This document shows positions 23,501 to 35,849 of a stretch of 64,000 bases of DNA, one piece after another. Location: assembly GCA_008711295.1 (NCBI GenBank), contig VUYV01000089.1, positions 1,640,454 to 1,704,453 on the forward strand. Direction: 5' to 3'. Every line of letters begins with the position of its first letter. Within the stretch, counting starts at the first letter, position 1. The notes beneath the pieces were generated by a model. The model was given only the letters and a program-made list of their open reading frames with translations, was not told where the DNA came from and did no database searches. The translations under genes were made by a program, and so were the position numbers. Source of the stretch: Anarhynchus alexandrinus (Eukaryota > Chordata > Aves > Charadriiformes > Charadriidae).

Positions 23501-25780
23501 GATGCAGAAAATCCACCGAGGCTCATTATAAAAATGCCATTTCTGACTCAGAAAACCTCAAGCTGTTGAAGGTTGGGAGAGCACTCTCTGTAAGCATTAC
23601 CATATGGTTTCTGTTTTCCTGCACTCTTCCATAGGCAGCCACTGTTGCCCACTGCTGGAAATAGCATACTGAGCAAAATGCACTTTTTAGCCTAACTTGT
23701 TATGACTGTTACTGTGTAAAAATGTATTAGACTGTCAGCAGGCAGCTTGTCAAAAGCTAAACTGCTTCTTACACTACTTTGCCAAGCTATATTTTGTTTG
23801 GACATTTATTTTTGGTTTTGTTTGTCCCCCCTCCCTAAACTATGTTGTAATTAGTTCTTAAATCAGAGATTGCTATCACTCCAGAATTTGAATGACAGTT
23901 TTCAGCCTTGATTAAATCAGTTCCAAAGTTTTCACTTCTTTCTACTCTCTTGTTTAAACGTATGCAAATTCTATGTTTTATATTTGCATGGCATGCAGTG
24001 CTATTAAATATAGTTTCATTCTTAAGATTCCTTTAGCTGAAATAACTCAAACCTGTTGAAGCAGGTTTCATGAGGTACTTCAGAATTAGTCATTGTCAAA
24101 ATAAGGATTAAGTTCTTGTCTGTTGTTTGGTAATGGAAACTGAACTATGGTTTATATTTTCCCTATGGGAATTTTAACTGCTTTTATGGGACTTTTAAGT
24201 GCTCCACTCTCCTGTTCAAGATATTGTTTCAGTTTGTTTAATCTCACAATTAAACACTGTTCAAAATCAGTTTGAAATATGCAGCCTGATACAGGTTTAT
24301 TCTGATGCACATACTGGAGCACAGCCTTTGCATAGCACAAGTGGTTCCAGCACCTGCAGAGCACTGCTCCCCATAAGCATGTGGGACAGTCTCCTATCAA
24401 TTGACTAATTATGGTAATATTAATAAAGAAGGATGCAGCATCATTGAGTATTCATTTATTTGAGGAAGAGAGATGATAACATAAGTATAATAAAAACATA
24501 CAATTTTGGACAAGAGGAATAGGATAATTTAATGTTATGATATTCTACTTTTCCTTTTGCAATGACTGTTTAAAATCTTATTGCTTCAGCACCATTGCAA
24601 GAACAATTAAGCACTTGTGAACATTATACATCAGTCAGAGTGCAGTTTAATCTTTTCATATATGTATGTTTACACACATACAAGCATGTTTTTCTCTTTT
24701 ATTCTTTTGCCATTACTGTCCATTTTTCTTCTCTTTTTTATAACTCTTCGTACTCTGTAGATTAGCTTAGCCTTCATTACAACTCTGGCAATGAGAAGAA
24801 ATGCATTGTTCTTTTGTAGGAACTATTATTCCTTTTATGAGAAACTATTGGCTATTACATCTTAATCATGCTATTACATGATGACCCAAGAACTGAGAAC
24901 TCATTGATGTGACATTGATATGTATATATTAACCAAGGTAACACATCAGAAAACACCAATAAGAAAGTAATTCAAGCAAATCTACACACATACAGACAAC
25001 TGTGGGAGGCTAAGTCTAGATTAACAAAAGTAGATTAGTCTCATAAAGATTCCCGTTGCCAAAGGCACAGAAGCATAGTATCACATAAAGATGTTACTTC
25101 TTACTAAAGGCAGCATTTCAAGAGCAAATTTCATAGCTTTCTTTAGACATTGCAGTGGAAAAAAAAAATGAAGTGAGAAGACCTCCGGAGAGAGTGATCT
25201 TTTTGTCAAACAAAACAATATCAATGCTCGTTACTCCTACTAGGTCTGCTTGTTCATTCTTTTTAAAATTAGATATATAATTTTCTCTAATAAGATTAAA
25301 AGACAAACACTGAAGTTCCTCTGTATAGATTTGGTTGAATAAACCGACTTGCTGAAAGAGGTCTACTTTGCTTCAGTTTCAGAAGCTTTGTTTTATGTTT
25401 CAAGATTTAATGAAGACTACTCCTTCTTCTGAAGCTTAAAAAGAGTTGGTGAGATATGGTAGTTTTCTCTTTTCATGTCTTCCCTCATGCTGGTTGTTGC
25501 TCATGTATTTCTTTCATCATGACTGCCACTAAATCTAACTATCTTTAACAAAAGAAATTTTTTTCCTTTCTTAAAGTTATTCTTGCATCTCTTTCAGAAT
25601 GTGTTCTGGTATCTCAATAAAATAAGCTTTCCTGAAGGAGATTGTCTTCTAATTTCTATGTACTGTGCTATACCCTGGGGTTAGAGGAGGATTCCAGAAG
25701 CTTGGAAAAATATGATTTCACTACCATTTTCTTCTTTGAAGTAGACTTTCTCAGAAATTTCTGATTTTAAAAGCCCATAC

Positions 25781-25797
25781 AAAAAAAAAAAAAAAAA
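25781..25797 (+). repeat. Poly-A tract (A17)
   Basis: A run of 17 A is followed by an A/C-rich segment up to about 25815 and an N at 25838. No retrocopy that I can recognise lies upstream, so the tract is not clearly a retrotransposition tail. Confidence 0.8.
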
Positions 25798-26530
25798 CCA
25801 CAAAACCAAAAAACAGAGGAAAATAATGTTCATATTTNTGAATTGTCCATGTTCATGCCATTTCTATTGCATCTTATTCTACAGATATGTTGCCATAAAA
25901 AATACCCCTTCTGTTGGACTGAAGACTTTCTAGATCTAGAGTGCAGGAAAATACTAACACCTTGATGTAAATTTTCAGAACTGGGTTATAATATGGGATG
26001 TGTCTACCTGTGATAATTTTTCAGATATGGTGAAACCTTTGTATTTTACATTTAAGGAATATTTCACTAACAAGTGATATGTCGAGGCCATTGGAATTCC
26101 CAGCATTTTATACTTATGTTGGTCAAATAAAGATCTCAAAACATTTTGAATACTGAAAACACAGAAAAACAGTTTTACTCTCAAATTAGTCTTTAAGAAT
26201 TCTTAAGACAGTAAGAGCAGGTATGAAGAATGATAGTGGGTCACTGATTGACTAGAAGTCATACAACATGACAGAGAAAGTCTGAGAAATGGAGTCACAC
26301 AGAATCTAGAACTCTGGTTCCTTTAATTCACTGTAGTAATTTTGATAAAGGAGAATTATCATTAAGTAAACAAGGATATTTTTTTCTTAAACTAATACAT
26401 TGCTTCCTAAAAAAGTCAATACTGAAGAAAAGCTATTTTCCCCGAAATGTTTCACTTGTATTTTCTTTTAGTCCACCACAGTTATGAAACACTGGGTCTT
26501 ATTAATGACTGGTGCTGAGAAAGCTTTTTT

Positions 26531-26550
26531 GTGTGTGTGTGTGTGTGTGT
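26531..26550 (+). repeat. (GT)10 microsatellite
   Basis: Ten perfect GT units directly follow a run of T. Likely polymorphic in length. Confidence 0.95.
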
Positions 26551-28686
26551 TTCTAAGAACTGTGAAAAAATTAGGCCCCAAAAAAGCTCACTGCTAGCGA
26601 AAAGTCAGTAGTAAACCTGGCACAGGGTCAGTGAGGCGTGATGAATTGTGCTTTGCTGGGGGTCAGGGTGGTTGCCCCACATGACAGGCAGAGCAAAGGT
26701 ACTTCTCAGGCTGAGCTACATCTTACAGAGAAGTCTGCAGTTCTATCCTGCTTGTGTGGGATACAATCTTCAGAATTAAGTACTTCTACATGATTACAGT
26801 AGCTGCAGAAGGGATCTCTTCCTTAATTCTGTAGGGATTTTTATCCTTTCGGAGACAGAAAAAGCCTCAAATATCCCTATGTAGACCCTAAATCCCAAGA
26901 GCCTAATATTCCTGAGCAATGTGTTGATTTCTTCGGCTATTTTTATAGCTCACAGGTCCTAGTTTACGTTTTCAACTCAGTAGGTCTGTGTTTGTTTAAG
27001 TGGCTGACAGTCAGTCCCATGGGGTTTATTTTATGATTTTAGAAGGCAACAATTTACTCTTTTTAAAATTATAGATTTTTATGGTTTGTTGCTTGTGTGT
27101 GGTTTGGTTTTTTTTTTTTGTTGTTTAGGGTTTGGTTGGGTTTTTTTGTGTTGTTGTTTTTTTTTTTTTATGCATAAAACTGCATATTTTGAAGGGAACT
27201 TTGCTAATGAGAAGGGATGTAAATAATATGCTTTTATTTTCAAGGAATTTTCCATAAGCAATGATAGTGTAATTTGCTGTATTGCTAAATGTCCCAGCTA
27301 TGATCAGGTTTTTACTTTAAACACAGACACTGAGAGAAAGTTCCATATCCAAGGAGGTTCTATTTTGTATATGTGATGAATAGAAAAGGTAGGAGACAGT
27401 ATTCTATCCCTATTAAGAAAAGAAGGAAGTGACTTCAAAAGGAATGAAAAAAATTGTTGAATTCACACAAGTGAATGTTAGAAAATGAGCTCAAACGTCT
27501 GGGATATAAGGCTATAAGTCTCATAGTCTGAACGTTACATGTCTAAAATAAAGTCAGGTACTTAACATATCAGCAAACAAAATAAAAAGAAGATATGATG
27601 AAGTTAGTGAAAAGTGATATTATGTCTTTCAAGGTATTGAATGCATTCTTCTCCTATCTCAGGTGTCTACATGGAAAATGATTTGCTTTAATTTTACATC
27701 TAAAAATAGGACTATTTTGTCAGGGCCCATAATTGCAAGTTCTTTGCCATATATTAAAGTGCAAACCTAGGTAGATTTATGAATAGAGGCTTACATTCCA
27801 AAAACACAGTTATGATGAACTCTGGTTATGTTCAATGTGTGTGATCATATAACTCAGATTAGTTCTGTGAAGTCACATAAATATGTACAACTAAAAGTTT
27901 AGGAATGCATAACCTACTGTTCAAGATGTAATGAGTTCCTTTTTATCAGTAACAGAGTGTTAATTTTCTTTGTTTTGGATATGATTTTAGTACATTTAAC
28001 CATAATCTTCTTTTTTATTCTTCTCAAAGTCTCAAAAGATACAAGGGTAATTAAATTTTTGTCTTTCTCTTCCTTCCTGGGGAAAAAAAAATAATAATGT
28101 ATGTAAAGTCATTGACTTGATTTTTTTTTTCCTTATATTTCCAGAATTTTTGGAGTATCTGGAAGGGTTTATTTGTTTGTGTTTGTTGGGGTTTTTTTCC
28201 TGAGAAAAACTTGGAGTGTGATAATACACACTCTGAAATTTGGAAAATATTTGAAGAGCAACTTTGAAGGGTTAGCATCCTATTTCAAGAGAGAAATTTC
28301 TTTTGTTGTCTTGCTGCTCTCTCAAGTCCTTCCCAAAACAGTGGGGAATCTAGTTTGCATTATCCACCTTTTTTTCACTTGGGTATATTAATTGTAGCAT
28401 CATCTCATTCAGCAGTACAAAAAACAGTATAACTTTCCTATCCTGTTTCTTCAGTTAGATTTTATTTCTGCTATGCACATTAACTTAACACAACTGCCTC
28501 CTCCGTTCCCCAGAACTGTAACACTGTGTTTGAAATCTCTGAATTTTATAATTTTCTGAGTTCCCTCATTTGCCTCTTGGCTTTACAATAGCAAAGTTTT
28601 AGGACACTGTAAGGTTCACACTAAACCATGATGTCAGATTGGTTTTGTCTCATGAACAATTGCATCAACATTCTCAGATGGATTAT
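26551..28686. other. AT-rich unique sequence with G/T-rich tracts
   Basis: No gene or named retroelement. G/T-rich tracts at 27082-27169 and 28165-28200 contain repeated GGTTT-like units and long T runs. The segment 26580-26760 is more balanced in composition but shows no recognisable domain. Confidence 0.55.
27082..27169 (+). repeat. G/T-rich low-complexity tract
   Basis: Irregular units of TTTGG, GTTG and TTTAGGG separated by T10 or longer runs. Similar tracts recur on the plus strand at 28165-28200, 37050-37095, 44426-44512 and 60268-60325. There is no perfect period. Confidence 0.75.
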
Positions 28687-29611
28687 GCGACACGGACAGT
28701 GGGGTAGAGTGCACCCTCATCAAGTTTGCCGATGATACCAAGCTGTTTGGCCAGGTAGACACGCTGGAGGGGAAGGATGCCATCCAGAGGGACCTGGACA
28801 GGCTGGAGAGGTGGGCCCAAGCCAATCTTCACGCAGTTCAACAAGGCCAAGTGCAAGGTCTTACATCTGGGTCGGGGCAATCCCAAGCACAAATACAGGC
28901 TGGGTTGAGAATGGCTGGAGAGCAGCCCTGAGGAGAAGGACTTGGGTGTGCTGATTGACAAGAAGCTCAACATGAGCCAGCAATGTGCGATCGCAGCCCA
29001 GAAGGCCAACCGCATCCTGAGCTGCATCAAAAGAAATGTGGCCAGCAGGGCGAGGGTGGTTATTCTGCCCCTCTACTCCACTCTGTGAGACCCCACCTGG
29101 AGTACTGCGTCCAGCTCTGGAGTCCCCAACATAAGAAGGACATGGACCTGCTGGAGCGTGTCCAGAGGAGGGCCACGAGGATGATTCGAGGGCTGGAGCA
29201 CCTCTCCTATGAGGAGAGGCTGAGAGAGTTGGGGTTGTTCAGCCTGGAGAAGAGAAGGCTCCAGGGAGATCTTATTGCGGCCTTCCAGTACCTAAAGGGA
29301 AGGGGAAGGACTTTTTACTAGGGCATGGAGTGATAGAACGAGGGGGAATGGCTTCAAACTGGAAGAGGGCAGGTTTAGATTGAACGTTAGGAAGAAATTT
29401 TTCACTTTGAGGGTGGTAAGGTCTCTGGAACAGGTTGCCCCGAGAGGTTGTTGAGTCCCCATCCCTGGAGGTGTTCAAGGCCAGGCTGGACGTGGCCCTG
29501 GGCAACCTGGTCTAGTGGGTGGTGTCCCTGCCTACGGCAGGGGAGTTGGAACTCGATGATCTTCAAGGTCCTTTCCAACCTAAACCATTCTATGATTCTA
29601 TGATTCTATGT
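28687..29611 (+). mobile_element. 5'-truncated CR1 LINE (ORF2 C-terminal end and 3' UTR)
   Basis: The element starts just before the reverse-transcriptase palm. [20 protein letters not shown] retains the catalytic FADD box at about 28718-28740, followed by [17 protein letters not shown]. After frame changes the plus strand encodes [57 protein letters not shown] and [16 protein letters not shown] (28983-29321). The 3' untranslated region and two to three ATTCTATG tail units end at about 29611. The protein is broken by several frameshifts. The amino acid matches are cleaner than in the 7.6-12 kb cluster, which suggests a younger copy or a different CR1 subfamily. The start could lie about 20 bases further upstream. 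Confidence 0.92.
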
Positions 29612-32302
29612 ACATTACTACAATATAAATACATTTAAATTAAAACATATCTTCATTTTAGCTATTTCTTATCCTACACCAACATTTAGGTGTTAGTAAA
29701 AAGCAATGGAAATACTGAAGCTCCGTCTCTCTGAACATTTCACAGAATTTCTCATAGCTTGCTAGTTTCTTACATAGCTGACTTTGTTTAGTGATTTTTT
29801 TGTTGTTGTTGTTTAATTTCTTAGGTATGGTGATTTATCTGAGTGATATAATGCACCATTCTTCTCTAGTTAAAGGACTGCCCACCTTGTTCTCATCATA
29901 CTTTTTTATTACTTCATTTTATTCTTGCTGTTCGCTATAGTTATGAAACCAGGAAGGAATGGGATAAAGGATTGAGTATGCTTGTTTTTTAACATATCTC
30001 TTAAAACAGTATTAATATACTGTATATTCTGCAATATATCTTCTTAATATCAAAAGAATCTTAGGTAAGGATAAGGTTTGTTTGCAACATTAGTTTGAAA
30101 AACAAACTCCAAGACATATTTTGTACTGAACAGCAGGTACTCACATCTAAGTACAAAATTAGGATGTAACTAGCTTTCTTTCCCAATCAAAATTTTCTAA
30201 GCTGAGGTTTTTTGAATTTGAACTGAACACCTCCATCACATGACCATCTTATCACCTCTTCCCATTTCATATCTGGCTGGCTGAGCAACCTTTTCATTGA
30301 AAAGGGATCCCAGAACTCATTTTCACTAGCAATACTTTTCCAAAATCTCTACAATGAGATGGAAAATTAAATTAGTACAGTAATTTTAGGTGTTAGCAAT
30401 AAGACTATTAAAATATCATTCCAATGTTGGGAAAAACTAAGTAGTTCTCTTTCCCCTTTTTCACATTTACAGCTACAGGCTAAAACTCCTTTATAAGTAC
30501 ATTATCACTGTGAGAATTATTAAAAAGACACAATTATTGTATCTCCTAAACTTGTATTCAACTCACTGATAAGAATGAAGGTATCAGATCAGTACATAAG
30601 CTTTGATAAATATAAGAGCACAAGAAAATTTAAAATTTATTTTTTTCATAAAAATATTTATGTCTGAATGAAGCACCAATCAGTGAGGCAATCTTTTCCT
30701 ATAACAGTCATATCATTTCACAGTAAAAGAACACCCTGAAGAACTTGTCTGCTAGACAGCCTCACATAACAAAAACTCCCACTTTACTGAGTTTATTTTC
30801 CAATTCAGGAAGTTGAGAGAAATAAGGCATATCTATTCTTACATAATTGCAGTGAAAAAAGCTTTTATCTTCTGAAAGTTCTTCCTCTGTGTGAGAAACC
30901 TTGAATTCAGGCATTATTGATGCCATTTTGTTAGATATGATCTTGCTATTTTATCCCCAAGAATTGAACTCATAAGATGTTTTTCCACAGAGCGTATCAG
31001 AGTATCATCAATTGGTGGAGTTTGCTGATTTAGGCAGTTGCCATATTTCATGGTATAACATGTCTAATGCCTTCATATTAAACCACTGAGAGATGTCCTT
31101 GCCTTTGGATGTCCTTCAGTTCACTTAGTTTTCTCTTGAAACGAAGCAAAACAAAGCAAAACAAAAAACATCAGACAGGCTTATTTTTTTCAGCAATCCA
31201 TGTTTTGTAGTGGAATGAATTTGAAGCAGTAAAAGTTCTACAGAGTGACTTGATAAGAGTACATGGTAAATGATGTATACAGCACTAATTTATTTTCAAC
31301 CACTTCATGTAAAAACAGATGATAAGCATCTTGGATCACACTTTCATATGACCTTGGTTTGTTTTAAGACCTATTCTGTTTTAACAGTGTTCAAAATAGC
31401 AACACTTTTTTTTTCACTCAACTCTTCAGGCTGCCTGAGGATTTTGTTCTGTCTTAGGTGTTTTGTTTTCCAGGATAAAACTTACCCTAGTAACATATCT
31501 GTCAACTTCACTATAGTCTACTTGTCCCAGTCTTTCTTTTAGAACATCCTCCCTTTCACAGGTTACAAGTCTTCATTGCTAAATCAATCCACTCTAAAAT
31601 ATTATGTCTTCACATACAGAAAGTATTAGATATACCTCATTTTTGCATGAGTTTTTTCTGACTGTATGATGCAGTATCAATCACCTTTTAGTGTGGGAAG
31701 TTTGGAACAGAAGACAGACACACACACATTTATCTTTAAATTTCTAGTTTATTTAAATCAGTTATAAGATTAAAAAAATACTTTACATATTGTCACATCG
31801 ACAATAACCAAAAGCAATGAGTAGGAAAGGAAAAATTAGTGTTCTTTCTCGATCACAGAGGTTCTGTTGTTTTTTGGTTTTTTTTTTAGTAACAGAGTTG
31901 ATCAGGAACTAAATCCATAGCTGGGATACAAATATATATACCTTCTTGTTACCTCCTTTGTCACATATGGGATATTTTACTTACATTACATACTATACTT
32001 TGCTTTCTTCACTGTGCCTGGAGTCAGTTTCTACCTAGTGTTCAAGGTTGCTTCTTTTTACTGACCAGTAGTTGACCTTTTATCTTTTGCATTTATACTC
32101 TTTGGGGCTTTCACTATCACCCTGTTCTCTCAGAGACCTCTACTGTATCACCAGGTTCATGCTTCCCACTCCAAAATTCAGAGTCAGCAGTGCATGGACA
32201 TATATGTGTGTTGGTCTCAGTTTAATACATCTACATGATGTCTCTGCCTATGAAAACATGAACATACACGACCACCCGTTTGAGCTTCAACTCTGTGAGT
32301 GC
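29612..32302. other. AT-rich unique sequence, no gene recognised
   Basis: No retroelement or supported gene seen. Includes a T run near 29790, an A/C-rich segment at 31137-31168 and a T run near 31873. Confidence 0.6.
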
Positions 32303-32624
32303 TGTTAGGGGGGAAAAAGAGCTGACAGCCCAAGGCCAACCCTGTGGGACATGCAGCCCCCTGGCGTCATGGGTGCTGTGGGAAGATTTCACCCCTTCCC
32401 TGAGAGTAGGGGGAAAAGAGTAGATAGTGATGGGAAAATATGTAAGAACAGTCTCAAGCTGACCCAAGGCAGAGGAGCAAAGGACACCACCTGTTGAAAA
32501 ACTGAGGGACACTGACGGTTGACTAAAACATCCCCCTAACCCTTTGTTCCTGGGGAAAACTGAAACTGACAACTGTAGGACCCAGAGGGTCTTTGATGGG
32601 GAGGGGGGGCAGGTAAGTGTAACA
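32303..32624. repeat. Possible short solo LTR or unclassified GC-richer insertion
   Basis: This 322 bp block is richer in G+C than its flanks. It begins TGTTA and ends TAACA, the inverted terminal pattern expected of retroviral LTRs. A perfect splice-donor-like CAG/GTAAGT lies at about 32611-32618. I find no flanking target-site duplication, no clear TATA box and no AATAAA signal, and I cannot name a family. It could be a decayed LTR or simply unique sequence. Confidence 0.3.
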
Positions 32625-32715
32625 CCAGCAAAAATGCTTTAATAGTTACATGCAATATCAGAAGAATTTAATTAGGCCAAGAATAAATTATTGGTACCCT
32701 TTGTGTGTTTCTGTT

Positions 32716-33019
32716 TACCCTTAACAAGATTTTGAATGTCACAACTTAGCTATACAAACCTCAGGTGACACCACCTAATGTTCAATTTCCCTGTGTGACC
32801 TCAAAATGCAGTGTGTGCTTTATGAATTCTAACTGTGGCAACAATTTTGTTAGGCAATTATAAATGTTGTCAATCATGAGGTGTTAGCAACACGTGGATA
32901 GGAAGGAAGTAAAGAGAATTAGTTTTGGTGTCTTGACTTCTTGTAGTTCTAGTAATTTTGAGATTATATCTTGAAGCAGCAGGAAAAAGAAAACCTTTCG
33001 TAATGGATTTTTTTTTTTT
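32716..33019 (+). repeat. Direct duplication flanking an N, copy 1 (304 bp)
   Basis: Nearly identical to 33021-33293, in the same orientation and separated only by the single N at 33020. Both copies begin with TACCCTTAACAAG and end in a T12 run. Copy 1 holds 31 bases (about 32834-32864) that copy 2 lacks. It also differs at three scattered positions, near 32897, 32905 and 33000. No open frame is conserved. It is best explained as one locus represented twice. Confidence 0.95.
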
Positions 33020-33020
33020 N
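33020..33020. other. Assembly gap or ambiguity (N)
   Basis: A single N lies exactly between the two copies of the ~300 bp duplication, directly after a T12 run. This suggests a contig join or a failed overlap merge at this point. Confidence 0.9.
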
Positions 33021-33293
33021 TACCCTTAACAAGATTTTGAATGTCACAACTTAGCTATACAAACCTCAGGTGACACCACCTAATGTTCAATTTCCCTGTG
33101 TGACCTCAAAATGCAGTGTGTGCTTTATGAATTCTAAATGTTGTCAATCATGAGGTGTTAGCAACACGTGGGTAGGAAGTAAGTAAAGAGAATTAGTTTT
33201 GGTGTCTTGACTTCTTGTAGTTCTAGTAATTTTGAGATTATATCTTGAAGCAGCAGGAAAAAGAAAACCTTTCCTAATGGATTTTTTTTTTTT
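33021..33293 (+). repeat. Direct duplication flanking an N, copy 2 (273 bp)
   Basis: Second copy of 32716-33019. A 31 bp deletion relative to copy 1 lies after ATTCTAA, flanked by a TAA microhomology. The remaining bases match except for about three substitutions. The length difference (304 against 273) is fully explained by the deletion. Sequence right after copy 2 continues into the reverse-transcriptase-like fragment. Confidence 0.95.
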
Positions 33294-33301
33294 AATTATT
33301 A

Positions 33302-33515
33302 TCTTCCGGTAAACAACATATGCTATGATTGTCAATACTCCAATTCACGGCAGTTCCCTTGCGTTTGCCGCTTTCTGCCTGAGCTGAGCAGCTGTCCAAG
33401 GTACTGAAATCGTGCCGACGATTCAGCCTGGCGAGAGATGTTCACACCCACACCTGGTTTGGACATGATCTTTGTTTTGTCCACAGGCATAACATTTTCC
33501 TGTCGTGATTCCATG
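33302..33515 (-). pseudogene. Reverse-transcriptase-like fragment of a non-CR1 LINE (tentative)
   Basis: The minus strand has a 60-codon open frame (33514-33332) reading VDKTKIMSKPGVGVNISRQ, then RFQYLGQLLSSGRK. The pairing of a KTKxM motif with FxYLG about 30 residues later is the pattern that follows the catalytic box in many LINE reverse transcriptases, such as RTE-like elements. CR1 has a different segment there ([10 protein letters not shown], then DLGVLVD). After GRK the frame is degraded. The fragment stands out from its AT-rich flanks by higher G+C and about eight CpG sites between 33346 and 33506. That suggests a less ancient origin, or a host composition different from this locus. 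The motif is short, so chance resemblance cannot be excluded. No catalytic residues are present. Confidence 0.4.
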
Positions 33516-33530
33516 TTTTGATTTTTCCTT

Positions 33531-35849
33531 CACAAGGGTAAAGAATAGTTGTTTGTATTTGTTATATTTCCTAGATAAATCACTTTCAAAGTACTGAGTC
33601 ATTTTCAGATACGTGAAATAAGCTGGTTAAAAAGCTCTCTCATTACTTTGGAGGTCAAATTCTGCCCTCCTACAGACAAAATGCAAACAAAATAATTTTA
33701 TGATACTTTAATATAGATTTGTATGTTCAACAATAGAGAAATTTGTCTCTGTATCTTTACATATTTCTTTAAAAACAATATTCTTTTTAAAAAAAATTAA
33801 TTTGGCAAAGAAAAGTTAAATAAGAAAAAAAAAAAAACCAAACAAACAAAAAGTCCCCTAAAAAAATCCCTCTATTTGCTTCTTACATACCATGCAAATT
33901 CTAAAGCTTCAGCTATATGCACCCTACCATTTCAACAATATAGTGCATCTATTTTATATATTAAATAGTGTACAAATACATATGTGTTATTGACCTGATA
34001 CATATAGCTTTCAGTAAGACACTAGGAAATAAGACTAAATGGCTTAAGTGACAACCAAACAAAAGACAAAAATGCTAAAAATATAAAAAAGAGGCATCAG
34101 AATTTAAATCACACTGATATGGTTGTTCTGTGCTTTCCGATCAGAAAGGTGGTTTGTTTTTGTTTTGACATTCTCTGAGAGTTATTCTTAAAAGAATAGT
34201 ACTAGAATTTATAGCATACATTCTGCACAGCTTATTCTATCTTAATACTAGAAAATAAATACATGTGTAGCTGAGGTTTTCAGATGCCATAACATAGCCA
34301 GTTCTGACAGTGGCACATTATGGTTCATTTTTAAGCTAATGAACATACATACAGTCATAGAAAAAGCATTGGAGCTTTAAAATTCCACCTGCCTGAAATG
34401 TTACTTTGTTTTAAGAAAACTGTCTTATTCAATAGAAATCATTGCCTCCATCAGGAAATTTTAATATATCATTATTACAGATAGTAAAATCAGTGAGGTA
34501 TTTACATATTCATGTGTATGCATGTGCAGAGAACATGTGTTGGACACACTTTGAGACTGTCTGTTAGCTTGATGCAACTTTCTTAAAGAAACATTTTTGC
34601 CTTGTATTCCAGAATTATTCAAGAGAATTTTAGAAATGGCAGAAGGAAGATCATATTAGGCAATGAACCCCTTCTCAGAAAGAGAAAAAATAAAAATAGG
34701 TGAGACTGTTGGACATAGTTACAAAGGAAAACAGACCAAAAGTGTATTTTGGGTAATTAAATATCAGTCTCAAACATTCAACATTCAAAACACTTGTTTT
34801 CTTTGCATTTGTCTCTTGTTTCTAGATCTCTAGGTCTGGGATGTCATTAAAATGAACAACGCTTTCTTTATGGTTTGGTAAGAACCTGGAAATAGCAACT
34901 TGGAAAGGACCATAGGCTGAATCCCAAAGCATGGGAGAAACATTCTGAATTATTAGAATAGAACAACAATTTTGGAAGTAGCTTGTCTAGAGGACTATAA
35001 ATAGAAAGTAAAGGGAATATATTGTTTAATGTGTAGACCCAAAATAATGGACCTTAACTGGAGTTTTGGAAACAACTGTTAGGAGAAAATTATAGGAAAT
35101 AATTCAATAGAGTTGTGAAGATTTTATCATATGGTTTGGGCACAGCAAAGGGGTAGTATTAGTCACTGCTCCTAAATCTGACCTTGAAGTAAGGGGTGGA
35201 AAACATCATAAAAGCTTGAATCAGTGTCTACTTGAGGAACTGAAGCAAGAAGTGCGAGGAGTATGACAGAGTTATTGCTGAAGAACAGCGTGAAAAAGAA
35301 TTGTTTTTTCATGAGCTACTTTTTTTGTCATAAAATAGATGACAAATTATTTCAGTCACTGTAAGGCTAGTAAGCATATATGGACGCTAGTGGGAGCCTC
35401 CTTTTATAAACCTATATTTACAATTAACCACATTATATACCTATGGGTAACTAATAGATCTCTACAGATAAATAATTAATTTAGACAGTAGTTCAGGCTC
35501 ATGTTTTAGTTCTAATTAATTCTGCTGTATGACCTCATAACATTCAGGTGCAAAAGCAGTTGCACTGAGCACAGAACTTGTGTCCCTTGCACTTGGATAT
35601 CATTCAAATGCCCAGGGAGCTGTGGAGTACCCATATGTGCATTGCGCTTGGTCATGCATGCCTGTTGTCTGGAGCAACCTATAATTACTCCAGTAGAGTA
35701 AGAGAAAGTAAATACAAATTCTCACAAGTTCAAAAAGAGACAATGATACCAGCAGCCATTATTAAGTGTATTGAGTGGATTTTAGAAACGACAGTGGTGG
35801 AAAGGAAAGCTGAAGTCCAAACACCGTACATGACAGGGAGCAACAAGGG
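33531..35849. other. AT-rich unique sequence, no gene recognised
   Basis: No retroelement or supported gene. An A run with an A/C-rich continuation lies at 33822-33851. The 95-codon plus-strand frame at 35578-35865 shows no domain and runs into the GC-rich repeat. Confidence 0.6.

Larger units (their letters stand above)
11961..26530. other. 14.6 kb AT-rich unique sequence, no gene recognised
   Basis: I find no retroelement that I can name and no supported gene. Homopolymer T and A runs recur (12565-12577, 12748-12760, 14110-14120, 25781-25797). Exon-like segments bounded by good splice-site matches occur at 14392-14456 (plus), 15277-15349 (minus) and 20732-20813 (plus). They are weak leads because such combinations are expected by chance over this length. 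A cluster of perfect inverted repeats lies at 20470-20525. A single N is at 25838. Confidence 0.6.

Noticed and set aside
27082..27169. Interstitial telomere repeat (TTAGGG) array
   Set aside because: Only single TTTAGGG-like units occur inside an irregular G/T tract; there is no tandem TTAGGG array.
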